DNA of 64,000 nt from Cavia porcellus (lineage: Eukaryota > Chordata > Mammalia > Rodentia > Caviidae): assembly GCF_034190915.1 (NCBI RefSeq), contig NW_026947514.1, positions 3,679,701 to 3,743,700 on the forward strand. Direction: 5' to 3'. Position numbers and translations under genes: made by a program. Of the stretch, positions 45,531 to 57,239 are shown in pieces (positions within the stretch are counted from its first letter, which is position 1; each line of letters starts with the position of its first letter). Below the pieces are notes generated by a model that saw only the letters and a program-made list of their open reading frames with translations, was not told the DNA's origin and made no database searches.

Positions 45531-47416
45531 GCCACAAGTAAGCATCAGGAGCAGCTAACAAAAGGAGTTCCCACTCTCCCCACCCCACGGGCCTTCGACT
45601 GTCACTCCTCCAGAAATAATTTGGGGACATCAGGGACCAGAGAGGGCTGTATACAGCTGAGGACGGAGCCAGGCCTGGGGCCCCTGCCTGGTGGCCTTTG
45701 TCCTCTCACCGTGGACCACACCATCCACAACCCTCAGGTTCACAGGCCCAGCGAGTGACCTGGTCACAGAAAACCCTGCTCCTGCCTTGCTGGCCACCTC
45801 GGAGAATGGCCACACCCCTCCAGCTGCTTCTCATGATTAAAGGGAAGAGTGGGGTCTCAAGGAGAGACACAGTCACCAAGGGCTCCCTAAAGGTCCCCTC
45901 TTGTGGGTGGAGTCGAGCCCCAGGGGCAGGGAGCTGGGGGCAGGAGTGATCCGATCACTGAATCAATGTGGCCACTCCTGGGGACCCCACCAGCTAGACT
46001 TTAGGGCAGACCTCGATCCCTATCGGGGAGGTGCAGGGTGGTGGGTGAGGGGATGAGCTCTGTGCCCCCGGCCCAGGAACTGTAAGGACCCCAGCCTTGC
46101 CAGCTGAACCACATGGGCTGAAGCTGAGCAGCGGCCACCAAATGATCAGCCCAGCCTGCAGGGATCAGACGCCCCCTGAGGTGGATGTCTGCACAGACGC
46201 GCACACCATTCTGGGCCCACCTGCCAACCACCACGCCATCACCCCGTCCATCAGAAGGGGTCTTGAACCCAGGTCCGGAAGACTCAGCAGCCCCCAAACC
46301 AAGGGTTGTCCCCAGCCCCAGGGGACAATTGACAATGAGCCACCCTCCATGGTTACAGTGGCCCTATATCTTCCTAGGGAGAAAAAGCATTAAAAAAAAA
46401 AAAAAGAAAAACACAATACAAACCTTATTTGTCCTGAAAAACAAAAACAAAACAGAAGGAAGACAGGGAAAAGCAGATATTAAAGGACATACCAAGGCAG
46501 GGCACCGCAAAACCATGAGAGCAGAGTACAGCCCCTGGCTGCCCTGCCCAGCAGGCTGCTGCTCTGCCGGCTCCTGCACACTGTACCACCCGCCGGGCCA
46601 CCAAGCCAGCTCTGACAGCACCCAGGGACCCGACCGTCCCACTTGTCCTTGACCCTGGCTGCCCCCCATCCCGTTCATCCCCACATTACGACCCCAAGAC
46701 TCCAGTGCCCAGCTGGGCACATATCAGGTGACTTCTGGAACCCGCAGTGTCACAACTCACCTGCCACTGTGGCCTACTCCTCATCCCTCCGGTGTGTGTG
46801 CCCTCTGCAGGGTGGTGGGGCCCTGACGCAGGGCCCTGTGCCAGGAGCATCTCCAGACCCTGAGACTCGCCCGGGACAGTGGCGGAGCCCCCTCCACATC
46901 CACCCTAGCACCCTGTTCTGCTTTCAGCTAAAGGACTTCGATGACACAGAAGCCATCACCCAACCCCCTTGCCACCCGCCACTCGCCCGTGGGCACTGCT
47001 GGCCCTGGGCACACTCAGTCATGGCCCACACACATCACATGTGACCGCAACCCCAACAGCCTGGCATGGTTTGGACTCTGCCCCCCAAGAGATCTGCCGT
47101 GAGGGTAAAAGGAGGGGCTGAGAAGGCTGGGGGTTCAGGCTCCCTCTCGCCAATGGCTCCACACAATGGGCAAGGCCAACCCACCCAGTGCCCCACTGTG
47201 CCCAGGCTGGCTGCTGCGGCTAGTTATGCAGTTAGTGACACCAGGGTCCCCTCCACCATGCAGGGCCTGCGTGGGAGGGGAAGGCAGGAGACAGAGGGTT
47301 CAGCGGGTGCCTGGCGGCACCCACCTAAGCAGGGCACAAGAGGGAGGGTGACCCCAGGACCAGGGAGAGGGGTAGGGGTGTGGGAAGATGAGGAGTCTCT
47401 GGAAGGAGAGGAAGAG
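45531..47416. other. GC-rich, between mir-3070-like and mir-665; nothing further
   Basis: An A-rich run at 46393-46412 may be a retroposon tail, but no body was recognised. Confidence 0.35.
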
Positions 47417-47488
47417 GCCGCCTATGAAGGGCCTCAGCCTCCTGGTCATGAAAAAGTCCTGGGTAGAGGCAGAGACCCCTTAAGGAGA
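47417..47488 (-). ncRNA. MIR665: mir-665 precursor
   Basis: A 72-nt - strand hairpin, the same length as human mir-665. The 3p arm at 47427-47446 matches miR-665-3p except near its 3' end. The 5p side at 47449-47478 keeps the human pattern. It sits between the mir-3070-like and mir-540-like hairpins, as in mouse. It is part of the maternal MEG3-anti-RTL1 microRNA group. Confidence 0.93.
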
Positions 47489-47622
47489 CCCTTCTCAGGG
47501 ACATTGCAAAGGGGCAGTTATGCCCCCCATTCTAGAATAAGGGGACCACGTTACCCATGTCCTGGGAGCTGGGTCCTCTCAGAGGGCACTGTGCAGCCCT
47601 TTTAGTAGGAGGAGCCCCAGGT

Positions 47623-47689
47623 TAGGCCCAGGCTCTGCCTCTGGAGGGTCTGCTCTGGACCACAGACTTCTAGGGGGACCCTAGGCCCA
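47623..47689 (-). ncRNA. MIR540: mir-540-like hairpin
   Basis: On the - strand this 67-nt segment aligns without gaps to mouse mir-540 (also 67 nt), with clear but diverged similarity. The two ends (UGGGCCUAGG and CCUGGGCCUA) pair to give a stem. The segment for the mouse 3p product (47628-47647) keeps roughly two thirds of its bases, so the mature product and seed would differ. It lies between mir-665 and mir-337 exactly as in mouse. It is an ortholog by position and length; whether it still yields a microRNA is open. Confidence 0.65.
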
Positions 47690-47927
47690 GCCCCAGGGAG
47701 CATCCCATGGGGGCTCAGCCTTCTTTCCAAACAGGGGACGCCGGAGATAGCCCAGCCCAAGGCCCACCCCTCCAGGATCTTGGGGAGCTGCGGCAAGGAG
47801 AGAGAGGAGAGGAGAGGAGGGAGAGAGACAGAGAGCCAGCCCACAGAGCATGCTAGGACAGCAGCAAGCTGGAGGACACGTCCCGTGCAGCCGAGGGTGC
47901 AGAGGAGGGTCCGGGGGCTGCTCGTGG

Positions 47928-48021
47928 TTGAAGAGGATGAGGAAAGGCATCATATAGGAGCTGAATAACTGTGCAATCAACTCCTGTATGAAGCCGTTCC
48001 CACCCCCCAACTCCTGACTAC
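47928..48021 (-). ncRNA. MIR337: mir-337 precursor
   Basis: A - strand hairpin of about 94 nt. miR-337-5p at 47979-47999 equals the human sequence. miR-337-3p at 47939-47960 differs from human by one base close to its 3' end, leaving the seed intact. It is a maternally expressed placental and fetal microRNA in other mammals. The 27-nt minisatellite begins about 0.85 kb to its right. Confidence 0.95.
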
Positions 48022-48849
48022 GGGCCGCGACCCTCCTCCCGAAGCCCAATGCAAGCGCCCAGAAGGCAGGTGGGAGGCCTGCTTCTAGTGGTTAGAGCAG
48101 CGACAGAAAGCGACAGCCAGCCCGGGCACGGGGCACCACCTGCCCCACCCCAGCCTGTTTCATCCAGCCAGGACCTGAGCCCAGGAGACCGTGGAGCCAG
48201 GGCAGGGGACAGAGGAGAAGGAGGGCTCAGGGGAGGCCGTGGGAGGGGGGCGCAGGCATCTTCTCCCCAGCCACCTGCCCAGCCTCGCCACGGCCTCTGA
48301 GAGTGAGGCAGCCACAGCCACTCTGGAGACTTGGCAGGAAGTTGGTCTCCCTGAGAGCAGGCACACCTGGGGCTGCGTGGGGCAGGAGCGGGGGCGGAAG
48401 GGAGGCAGCGGTTGGCTACTGGTTCCTCTCAGAGTGGTGAGAACGACCTCACATTGGCGTGGCCGTCTGTGCACTATGCACCTTAGCAGGTCGGTCACAC
48501 AGGAGCAGACTGTGTCTTGAACCGGTCGTGTCCCAGAAGATCTTCTTGTTCCCACACAACTGTCTCAGCCCTGGCATCCTCCTTCCCCACCCTGCACTCC
48601 CCAGTGCCCCATGGCACCAGCCAGAGCAGCACCCACAGGATTGGTGCTGACATGAGGAAGGCGTTCTGTGTGACATACGTGGGCGGGGCCCGTGACACAT
48701 ACATGATAGGGACACTCTACATGTCACCTTTGTGGAGGAGACTCTGAAGGTAACACAGAGGGAGCCCTGCATGTGAGGAAGACGTGTGTGACAAGAAAGT
48801 AAAAGGGGCACACCTTGTGACACATGTATAGAGAAGGCTCTCGGAGTGA
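48022..48849. other. Between mir-337 and the minisatellite; nothing recognised
   Basis: GC-rich, no hairpin family recognised. Confidence 0.35.
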
Positions 48850-51445
48850 CACCGATGATGGAACCCAAGTGTGAGGGCTGACACATGAGTGTGCAGGGTT
48901 CCGTGTGATGTATGAGTGTGCAGGGCTCTGAGAAGGGCTCTGAGACATGAGTGTGTGCAGGGCTGTGTGACACGTGAGTGTGCAGGGCTCTGAGTTATGC
49001 ATAAGTGTGTAGGGCTCTGAGTGATGGTTGTGTGTGCAGGGCTCAGAGAGATGGGTGAGTATGTATGGATCTATGTGACACGTGAGTGTGTGGGGCTCTG
49101 AAAGAACATGAGTATGCAGGGCTTTGAGACACATGACAGTGCAGGATTCTGAGTGACATATGTATGCACAGGGCTCTGAATGACATGTGAGTGTGCAGTG
49201 CTCTGAGTGATGTGTATGTGCAGGGCTCTGAGAGATGGGTGAGTGTGCAAGGCTCTGACACATGTGTGCAGGGCTCTGAATGACATGTAAGTGTACAGGG
49301 CTGAGTGATGTATGTGTATTCAAGGTTCTGAGTGACACCTGAGTGTTCAGGGCTCTGAGTGATGCGTGAGGGTGCAGGGTTTTTCGTGATGCAAGTATAA
49401 CAGGGCTCTGAGTGACACATGAGTGTGCAGAGCTCTGAGTAACACACAAGTGTGCAGGGACCTGAGTAATGTGTGAGGATGCAGGGTTCTGAGATGCCAG
49501 AGTATGCATGGCTCTGCATGAGTGTGTAGGGCTCTAAGAAGGACTCTAAGACATATGAGTGTATACAGGGCTCTGTGTGACACGTGAATGTGCAGGGCTC
49601 TGAGAGACACGTGAGTGTGCAGCGCCTGAATGATACATGTATGTGCAGCGCTCTGAGAGATGGGTGAGTGTGCAGGGCTCTGAGTAACACATAAGCGTAC
49701 ATAGCTGAGTGACACATGTGTGTTTGAGGCTCTGAGTGACACCTGAATGTGCAGGGCTCCAAGAGATACAAGAGTATGTAGGACTGTGTGACACGTGAGT
49801 GTGCAGCGCTCTGAGTGATGTGCAGGGCTCTGAGTGATGTGCAGGGCTGTGAGGTGTGAGTGTGCAAGGCTCTGACTGACCCATGAGTGTGCAGGGATCT
49901 GAGAGACATATGAGTACAGGATTCTGAGTAACACATGAGTGTGCAGGGCTGATAGATGGGTTAGTGTGCAGGGCTCTGAGTGACACATGTGTGCAGACCT
50001 GAGTGACACGTGTGTGTGCAGGGCTCTGAGTAACATGAGTCCAGGACTGAGTAACACACGAGTGTGCAGGGCTCTGAGAGATGTGTGTGTGTGCAGGGCT
50101 CTGAGTGACCTGTGAGTGTGCAAGGCTCTGAGTGACCTGTGAGTGTGCAGGGCTCTGAAAGATGTATGAGTGTGTAGGGCTGAGTGACATGTAAGTGTAC
50201 AGGGCTGAATGACGCATGTGTGTTCAAGATTCTGAGTGACACGTGAGTGATCAGGGCTCTGAGATGCACGTGAGTGTGTAAGGCTCTGAGCAGGGCTCTG
50301 AGAGATGTGTGAGTATTTAGGGCTCTGTGTGACATGTGAGTGTGCAAGGCTCTGAAACACATTAGCGTGTAGGACTTTGAGTGACATGTGAGTGTGCAGG
50401 GCTCTGAGAAGCGCTCTGAGAGATGCATGTGTAGGATTCTGTGTGGCACATGAGTGTGCAGAGCTCTAAGTGACATGTGAGTGTGCAGGGCTCTGAGGGA
50501 CCGATGATGGGCAGAGCTCCGAGTGATACATGAGTGACGCATAAATATGAGCGATATATGAGTGTGCAAACCTCTGAGTGATCCATGAGTGTGTAGGGCT
50601 CTGAGAGACACAAGTGTGCAGGGTTCTGCATGAGTGTGCAAGGCTTTGAGACACATGAGAGTGCAGAACTCTGAGTGACACAAGTGTGCAGGGCCCTGAG
50701 TAATTCATGAGGGTGCAGGGTTCTAAGTGACACATGTGTGTGCAGGGCTGTGAGTGAATTAAGTGTGTAGAGCTCTGAGACTCATGAGTGTGCAGGGCGC
50801 TGGGTGACTCACGAGTGTTCAGGGCCATGAGAGATGTATGAGTGTGCAGGGCTCTGAGTGACCCATGACTGGCAGGGCTCTGAGTGACGTGTGAGTGTGC
50901 AAGGTTCTGAGTGACCCATGAGTGTGTAGGGCTCTGACAGACACAACAGTGTGCAGGGCTCTAAGTGACTCATGAGTGTGTAGGGCTCTGAGAAGAGCTA
51001 TGAGTGATATATGAGTGTTCAAGGCTCTGAGAGACACATGAGCGCAGGGCTGAGTGACTCATGAGTGTGCAGGGCTGTGAGTAACGTGAGTTGTAGGACT
51101 CTGAGACACATGAGAGTGCAAGACTGAGATACATGAGTGTGCAGGGCCATGGGAGATGCATGAGAGTACTGGGCTCTGAGTGACACAAATAGTGCAAGAC
51201 TATGTGAGTGTGCAGGGCTCTGAGAGATGCCTGAGTGTGCATGGTTTAGTAATGCATAAGTGTGCAGGGCTCTGAGAAGGGCTCTGAGAGATGTGTGAGT
51301 GTGCAAGGTTCTATGTGACATGAGTGTACAGTGCTGAGTGACACGAGTGTGCAGGGCTATGAATGACACAAGAGTGTGCAAGGCTCCGAGTAGGCAGGGT
51401 GATGCACAAGTGTGCAGGATGGAGTGTGCAGGGCTCTGAGTGACA
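48850..51445. repeat. 27-nt minisatellite, about 90 imperfect copies
   Basis: The + strand unit is close to GCAGGGCTCTGAGTGACAC followed by ATGAGTGT, 27 nt, repeated with substitutions and indels over 2.6 kb between mir-337 and mir-493. Because 27 is a multiple of three and the - strand unit lacks stop codons, long open frames (up to 346 codons, in more than one frame) appear on the - strand. Their predicted CHSEPCTLT-type repeats are an artefact of the array. CAGGGCTCTG is nearly palindromic, so transcripts could form many small stems. Confidence 0.95.
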
Positions 51446-52599
51446 CATAAGTGTCAGCGTGCTCAGTGTAACACAAAGTATGGTGAAGGGGTGCCATGTG
51501 GCATGTGTGAGGGAAGGACTTCATGTGGCACTGGAGGGAGGCTTGGCATGGCAGGCCAGTGGGAGATCTCCCCACAACGTGATAGTGGGGGAGGAGTGTG
51601 GCTGAACACAAGAAAGAGGCTGCAAGTAACACACAAGAGGGGTGGGGACTTCGTGTGACAAGTGGGTGTGAATTCAATGTGACAAAGGGGATCTGTGCAT
51701 CCATGACTGGATATGGGGCTCGGCATGGCACAGGGCGGGAGGGCTGCATGTGACACGGGGCCCTCAGCGTGACATGTGGTAGGGAGGGAGCTGGGTGTGG
51801 CCGTGAGAGGCCGAGTTCAGGGTGACATGGGGGTTTCAAGGACACGTGTGTGGGAAGTGTGTCTGTGAGACGCGTGGTAGAATCCCTTAGTGATCCCTTG
51901 GGGCTGGATCTGCACACACATGAGCCTGAGACCTCCATGAACATCCCCAAAGTCCCTTCTGGGAAAAGGCAGCATCCCAGAGTGAAGGCGGGAGACCCAG
52001 GGTCACCTGAGCCTGGAAGACCCCAAGGCCTCCCCAGGCGCTACCCATATCCGACCTAGGACAAAAGCAAACAACCACACAACCCCGCAGCTCACCCGCC
52101 ACCACGTACCCCATCCGCACCCCTGGCTCAGAATTTGAAGCCCTCCAGGGCTCCAGGATGGGGTGCGTGGCGGCCTTAAGGGTTGACGGGCACCTACCCT
52201 TCCCAGACCACCGGCAGGGTCTCAAAGACACCAGCGGGTCCCCAGCTCGGGTCCCCCAGCCTGAGGAACTTCAGGTGGGGCCACCTGACAGCCAAGCATT
52301 GGCAAGGTGGTTCCCGCCCACACCGCCCTGACTTCACAGGCCCAAGGACCCCACAAAATGCACAACGAGGAACTGGGGTACCGAGTGCAAGGAGGCCGGC
52401 CACAGCAGGAGGAGCCCAACAGGCCTAGAGCCCAGTAGCAGAGCAACGGAACAGGGGTTGCCCGCTGAGGGCCTGAGCTGGTGGTGCCTCCGCTGAGACT
52501 CCGACCGCACCCCCAAGCACTCTCCTTGGGCACCCGCCCCGCCCCCCATGGCCAGGTCCTCCTGCCGTCCACCAGCCGGCGTGTGTGCAGCTCCCGGGG
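51446..52599. other. Between the minisatellite and mir-493; nothing recognised
   Basis: The first 400 bases keep decayed GTGTGACA-type words from the array edge. Confidence 0.35.
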
Positions 52600-52682
52600 G
52601 CAGCGTCCATCTACACGATGCCTGGACAGGGCCTGGCACACAGTAGACCCTCACCGTATAAGTACACGAGTGAATGAAAGCC
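52600..52682 (+). mobile_element. L2/MIR 3' tail overlapping mir-493
   Basis: GGGCCTGGCACACAGTAGAC, then GTGAATGAAAG, resembles the conserved 3' end of L2/MIR (GTGCCTGGCACATAGTAGG ... TGAATGAATG). mir-493 is on the opposite strand. Confidence 0.5.
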
Positions 52683-52708
52683 TACTATGTACAAGGCCCT
52701 CGAGCCAG
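52622..52708 (-). ncRNA. MIR493: mir-493 precursor with changed seed
   Basis: An 87-nt - strand hairpin, the ortholog of mir-493. miR-493-5p (52673-52694) differs from human at mature position 9 (G to A). miR-493-3p (52632-52653) differs at mature position 4 (A to G), which is inside the seed. Both changes keep pairing: the first turns a G:U into A:U, the second A:U into G:U. The complementary strand resembles the 3' tail of an L2/MIR element (GCCTGGCACA, CAGTAG, GTGAATGAA), so the hairpin may be transposon-derived. Confidence 0.93.
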
Positions 52709-53084
52709 AGTGAGCCGGAAGCAAGGATGATGGTGTGGTGGGTCATGGAGGCCGGAAGGGCCACGAATGACAGAGGCCGGATGGAGGTGAGGCGAGCCAT
52801 GACGATGGAGTCCACGGAGACAGACGAGCATGAGATGGACCCCGGAGATCAGAAGGGGCGGAGGAGGCCAGCCGACCGCTGGGCGTGGAAGCCTCAGGTC
52901 AAGGTGGGCCATCCCTCCGCCCCACCTGCTCGCAGGGTGGGGCATCAGCCCAGCCAGGGAGGAACCCGAGAGGCCCTCAGCCGGGCTCGGCCAGCTTTTC
53001 TGTGTGCAGCCCCCATGACAGAATTTTTCAGAACCCCGTATTTCCCTTGGCCCTGCCTACTGTCTTTTAAATTGCTTTTTTGTT

Positions 53085-53165
53085 TGTTTGGCTTTGTTTT
53101 ATTCTGGTTTTGTTAACCAATAGTAGAGATTGAGTCTAGGGCCTTGGCGCTGAGTTAGATCTCCA
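53085..53165 (-). mobile_element. ID-type SINE remnant
   Basis: AGATTGAGTCTAGGGCCTTG then GAGTTAGATCTCCAG. Confidence 0.5.
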
Positions 53166-53177
53166 GATACTCTCTCT

Positions 53178-53314
53178 CTTTTTTTTTTTTTTTTTTTTTG
53201 AGACAGGGTCCAACTAAGTCATTAAGATGCCCTGGCAGGATTCAAACTTGTGATCCTCCTGCCTCAGCCTCCCAAAGAGCTGGGATTCCAGGCATGTCCA
53301 CCACACCTGGCTCC
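53178..53314 (-). mobile_element. B1-like SINE
   Basis: Long T tail, GAGACAGGGTCCAACTAAGT, then CTGCCTCAGCCTCCCAAAGA. Confidence 0.9.
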
Positions 53315-53489
53315 ATTTTGAATGTTAAAAGGGTAATAAAATTTGTGTACCAAGTTTAAAGTGTGCTAATGAGTTGGGCCTCCGGCAGTCACCGAATAGG
53401 TTCATGACTGGGGTGTAAATCTGGCTCCTAGGATTTGTCCACTCTAACCCTCATTTGCGAACCAATGAGGCAAAGCACTTTTCAGAAAA

Positions 53490-54365
53490 GCTCCGAGGTT
53501 TCTTTTGACACTTCGCGAAGGAAACCAGCATGTTCATACACAAACATTTCCCGTTCGGATTCGGAATCACCGGCATGGAAAACCGGGGCGCAGGCACTGA
53601 CCTGGGGGCCAAGCGGCGGACAGCACGAGGGGAGCAGGCCGATCGCGGGCGTCGGGGTCCGAGCCTCTGAGGAAGGCTTGTCGTCGCAGCAGCGGCAGGC
53701 TCCGTCGAGTCCCGAGGTGCCCAGGACAGCACCACAGGGTGGCAGAGGCACCTTGCGCAAGGCACGCTCGTCCTGGGCACTACCCGGGAAACTGAGGCAG
53801 GGCTAGGGGGTGGGGAGGTGGCCGAACCCCAAAGAAGGGGTAAGAACTCGGTGGGGGCAGAAGGGGTTTACCCCAGGGAGCAGCGCAGAGCAGGCAGCGC
53901 TCTTGGCCCTGCCAAGAGGCGGCAGTGGCAGAAGGGACTGGGCGCAGCCCGACCCCTGGGACCCCGCGGTGGCGCCGGGCAGAGCGCAGGGGCTCAGGGC
54001 AGGGACGCTCCGGGACTGGGCCTGGGAGGAGGAGCAGGCGCGGAAGCCACACCGGGCACCTGGGTCTCTTCTCACTCTGTGCTCTCTGCCATCTGTCGTC
54101 CTCGCCCACGCATGCACACACAAGCTCACACCGTGCGCGCACACACGTGCTCACACTGGCACAGGCACCCGGCACGCACGGGGCACGCAGCTGCCCTGAC
54201 TGCGCAGGCGCGGCCGCGGGAGCTGACGCAGGCTGGCGGGCAGCGCAGGCGCTGGGCCAGGGCAGGGGCTGGACAGGGGCAGGAGCACTGCGGGCGGACT
54301 CATCGGAGCCCGCTCGAGCACTTCACGGTGGCTTGGGCACAGAGCCCCGCAGGCGCTGCCCTTCG
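53490..54365. promoter_or_regulatory. CpG-rich patch upstream (in - strand sense) of mir-493
   Basis: CpG-rich stretch with GATCGCGGGCGTCGGGG, GTCGTCGCAGCAGCGG, CCCCGCGGTGGCGCCGGG and GCGCAGGCGCGGCCGCGGG. It lies 0.8-1.7 kb upstream of mir-493 in the - strand direction, so it could be a promoter for the microRNA-bearing segment or an enhancer. A CA/CG-alternating run (54105-54180) sits inside it. Confidence 0.4.
54105..54182. repeat. CA/CG-rich alternating run
   Basis: Repeated CACACACA/GCGCGCACAC-type words inside the CpG-rich patch. Confidence 0.65.
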
Positions 54366-55669
54366 GGGGTGACCCTCAATTCTAAACAGAGGGCGCCAAG
54401 TCGCAGCCTGGCTGGTAAATCCCAGGCTTCAGAAGGGCAGGGCTGGGGTACACCAAGAGGGGTCTGCTCCTGGCGGGTTCAGAGAATGCCTTTGTGGTCC
54501 ACAGAAACGGGATCCTATTGCACCACTCTCTTGGACACCAGAGAACCCGACTGGCCTAGCCCTCCCACACAGGGTCTGCCCTCCCCGCACACTAGCCAGC
54601 ACCACTCACACCTCCACACGTGTCTTCCACCATCCGTAACATCAGGCAAACAATAAAGTGCTTTGTAAAGTGCAGGTATATAGGCAATGTTCCAGAACCC
54701 CAGCCAGCCCCCACCCGTCCCTCCCAGCAGTCCTCTTGCTTGAAGAGCGTGGGCCCTGTGGCACCCCACCCAGTGTACCCACCTAGTGACCAAGCCACCA
54801 CATGCCGGCAGTAGTAGGCTCAAAAAATGCCTACCGAGCTGAGCTCAGCTGGCACGAAGAAACTACCCCTCGCTCGGGAGAATTCGCAGCCCAGGGGTTC
54901 TGCCCAGAGGCCTCTTGGCTGCAGGAGGCAGCTGGTGGCCATTTGGGAAGCCACTGCTATCAGAAGGGGCTAATCAGTATCCCTGGGGGGGGGGGGTGCT
55001 GTGCTAGCTCCCTCTCTTGGTGTCCAACATCCGGCTTGAATAGGGCCCAGGTCTGGGGCAGCTAGCTACTGACCTGTCCACTGCCCCACCCACCTCCACC
55101 CTCTTGGCCACTCCTGGGTCCAGCCTTCGAAAGGGGCAGTTGCTGCCATTCACATGAGGGTCTCTGGAGGCTGTTCTGGGTTTCCAGTTCAGTCCAATAA
55201 AATGCCCTACAGGTGGGGTCGGAGTCCAGCGTGCCTTCAAGATATGGGGGAGGCTTGAGGGGTCAGTGAAAGCTCTTAGGCCCCTGCCTGTCCCTGCCTC
55301 ATTTCAAACTTCAGTCTCCATCAGCAGCCACGGGCGATGATACAGGGAAAGATTTCGGCCATCGGAGGAGGAACTCAGTCCAAAGTGTAGTGCGGTCCAA
55401 AGCCTTGCCATTCCCAGACTCTTATGTGAGCTGAGTGGACAGTTTCAGGGAGACCTAGGGCTCCCCCCGGCCCCTTCTGCAGAGGGAGAAAGCCGTGATT
55501 TTCCTCAGGATCATCACTGGCCTCCCTAACTTGGATCAATTCTGGTCAGTGGCTGTCAGCTCTGACACTCACTGGGCCTGTGGGTCTGTCACCTGAGCCC
55601 ACCACTCAACCCCAGATTCTACGGCTCCTGTGTCCATGTGAGGTGCTCCATGCCTTGGGAAATACGATT

Positions 55670-55740
55670 CCAGCAAGCTGGAGGACAAAGCAAGTGATGG
55701 GGAAACTGAGTCTTGGAGAGAACAGTCAGTGCTAAACTGG
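55670..55740 (-). mobile_element. MIR fragment
   Basis: GATGGGGAAACTGAGTCTTG GAGAG pattern. Confidence 0.5.
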
Positions 55741-56302
55741 GGCTTGGGCTAGCACCAGAGCCTCGCCGACCTCTCTGTCTGAGGCTGGGGGCTTCGCCTG
55801 GGATCCCAGGTCATCCTGTCCTCATCTACAGGACTAAAGGCTACTTCAGACACTCGCTGCCTGCGGCCCATGACTTTCCGGATCGGATTCACATTTTCCT
55901 CCCAAACCTCACGAGCTGGGCTGGCCCTTTTCACATTTGGCTTCAGAGTCTGTTGTGGGGACTTCTAGGAAATCAGCAGCGAGTGGTTCTAATAATTGCT
56001 GATTCTTGGAAAGTGCCTAAAATAACTTGGCCAAGGCGGAGGGGTGGAGCGAGGCAGTCCTCGGAGATGACATTTCTCCTGCACTCTATTCCAGGCCTCG
56101 AGTTCCAGTTCCCCATAAAAAGAAGTTCTGTGTAGTTCCAAATTCCAGTGATTTTCCAGGAAAATCACCAAATGATGTTGGCATCGTTAGGCCATGTTTT
56201 TCAAGAATTCCTTCTAGCTGTTCCCTTTCCTCTGGACTCCAGCTGAATACAATGTCATTTTCTGGGATACAGTGTCAGAACCATGCAGGAACAGCAGTGC
56301 AG

Positions 56303-56383
56303 TCCCAGCGCTGGAGACACAGCTCAGAGGCAGAGCACTTGCCTGGCACGCATGAGGACCAGTCTCCAACATCAAAAAAAAAA
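56303..56383 (+). mobile_element. ID-type SINE
   Basis: GCGCTGGAGACACAGCTCAG, CACTTGCCTGGCACGCATGA, then A tail. Confidence 0.75.
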
Positions 56384-57239
56384 ATGGAGTCACATTCTCA
56401 GAAGACCCTGGTCTAGAGCTTTCCAGAGTTCATGCTTTCAAAACAACATTCAGATTCCCTCCTTCCCGAGTCTCCATTTCTCAGCACTTTGCAACTACCT
56501 GGGATGTTCTTCCTGTTTCTGAGCAGGAAGTGTTTGGGCCTTAATTCTCTGTCATCTCTCAGCTTAGTAGACCACCTTAGTGGAAGGAACTGAGTTCCTA
56601 GAGGACAAGAGAGACCATCTAGGCAAGCACGACAAAGCTCCAGCCCCAAATGCAGCTCCACCCAGGCTGTTGGCATCCATGTCTCCTGTATTTGAGGATC
56701 TCCAACCTATGGCCTGGCTCTGTCCACAGTTCCAACCTCAGTGAACTTGCCCTGCTGAAAGGAGGCAACCAGATCTGACCAGCACAGAAGTCACAGCTTT
56801 GGGGCAGGCTGGCGAGTAGGTGTTTCACACCTTCTGCTGGGAGAGGAGCTAAGCTGTGGAAATGAGCTTGAGTTACATTCCAGGGTCCAGCCAACTTGGA
56901 AGCCCCATGGGTCAAGGCTGGTGTGTGGCCAGCACAGAGTTCAGCACAGCTAAAGGGCATGGCACGGTGCTGCCCTGTGGCATTACGTACTCTTCAGTGG
57001 GCACCGTCAAGAGCATCACCTGTGGTTCCCGTTGCCATCCTCTTCCTGAGACTCAGGCTCCTCTTTTCGGGAGTCTCCTCTCCCATCTTTCCGTCTGCAG
57101 CTGGAACCCGTCCACCATGTTGGTGTTGCCAGTAACAATGCCACAGGCCACAATAACAAGCACAGAGTCCTGTGCCCCATTCAGTCTCAAGTCCAACTTT
57201 GGCCACACCCAACCCTGTCCAGGTAAGCCCACAGTCTTC

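Larger units (their letters stand above)
54366..57239. other. Non-coding apart from a MIR and an ID SINE
   Basis: Includes a G-run of about 11 at 54985-54995. No gene recognised. Confidence 0.35.

Noticed and set aside
48724..51950. Several long - strand open frames (up to 346 codons, in overlapping frames) with Cys/His/Ser/Thr repeats
   Set aside because: They are produced by the 27-nt minisatellite, whose period is a multiple of three. More than one frame is open at once, so a real protein is very unlikely.
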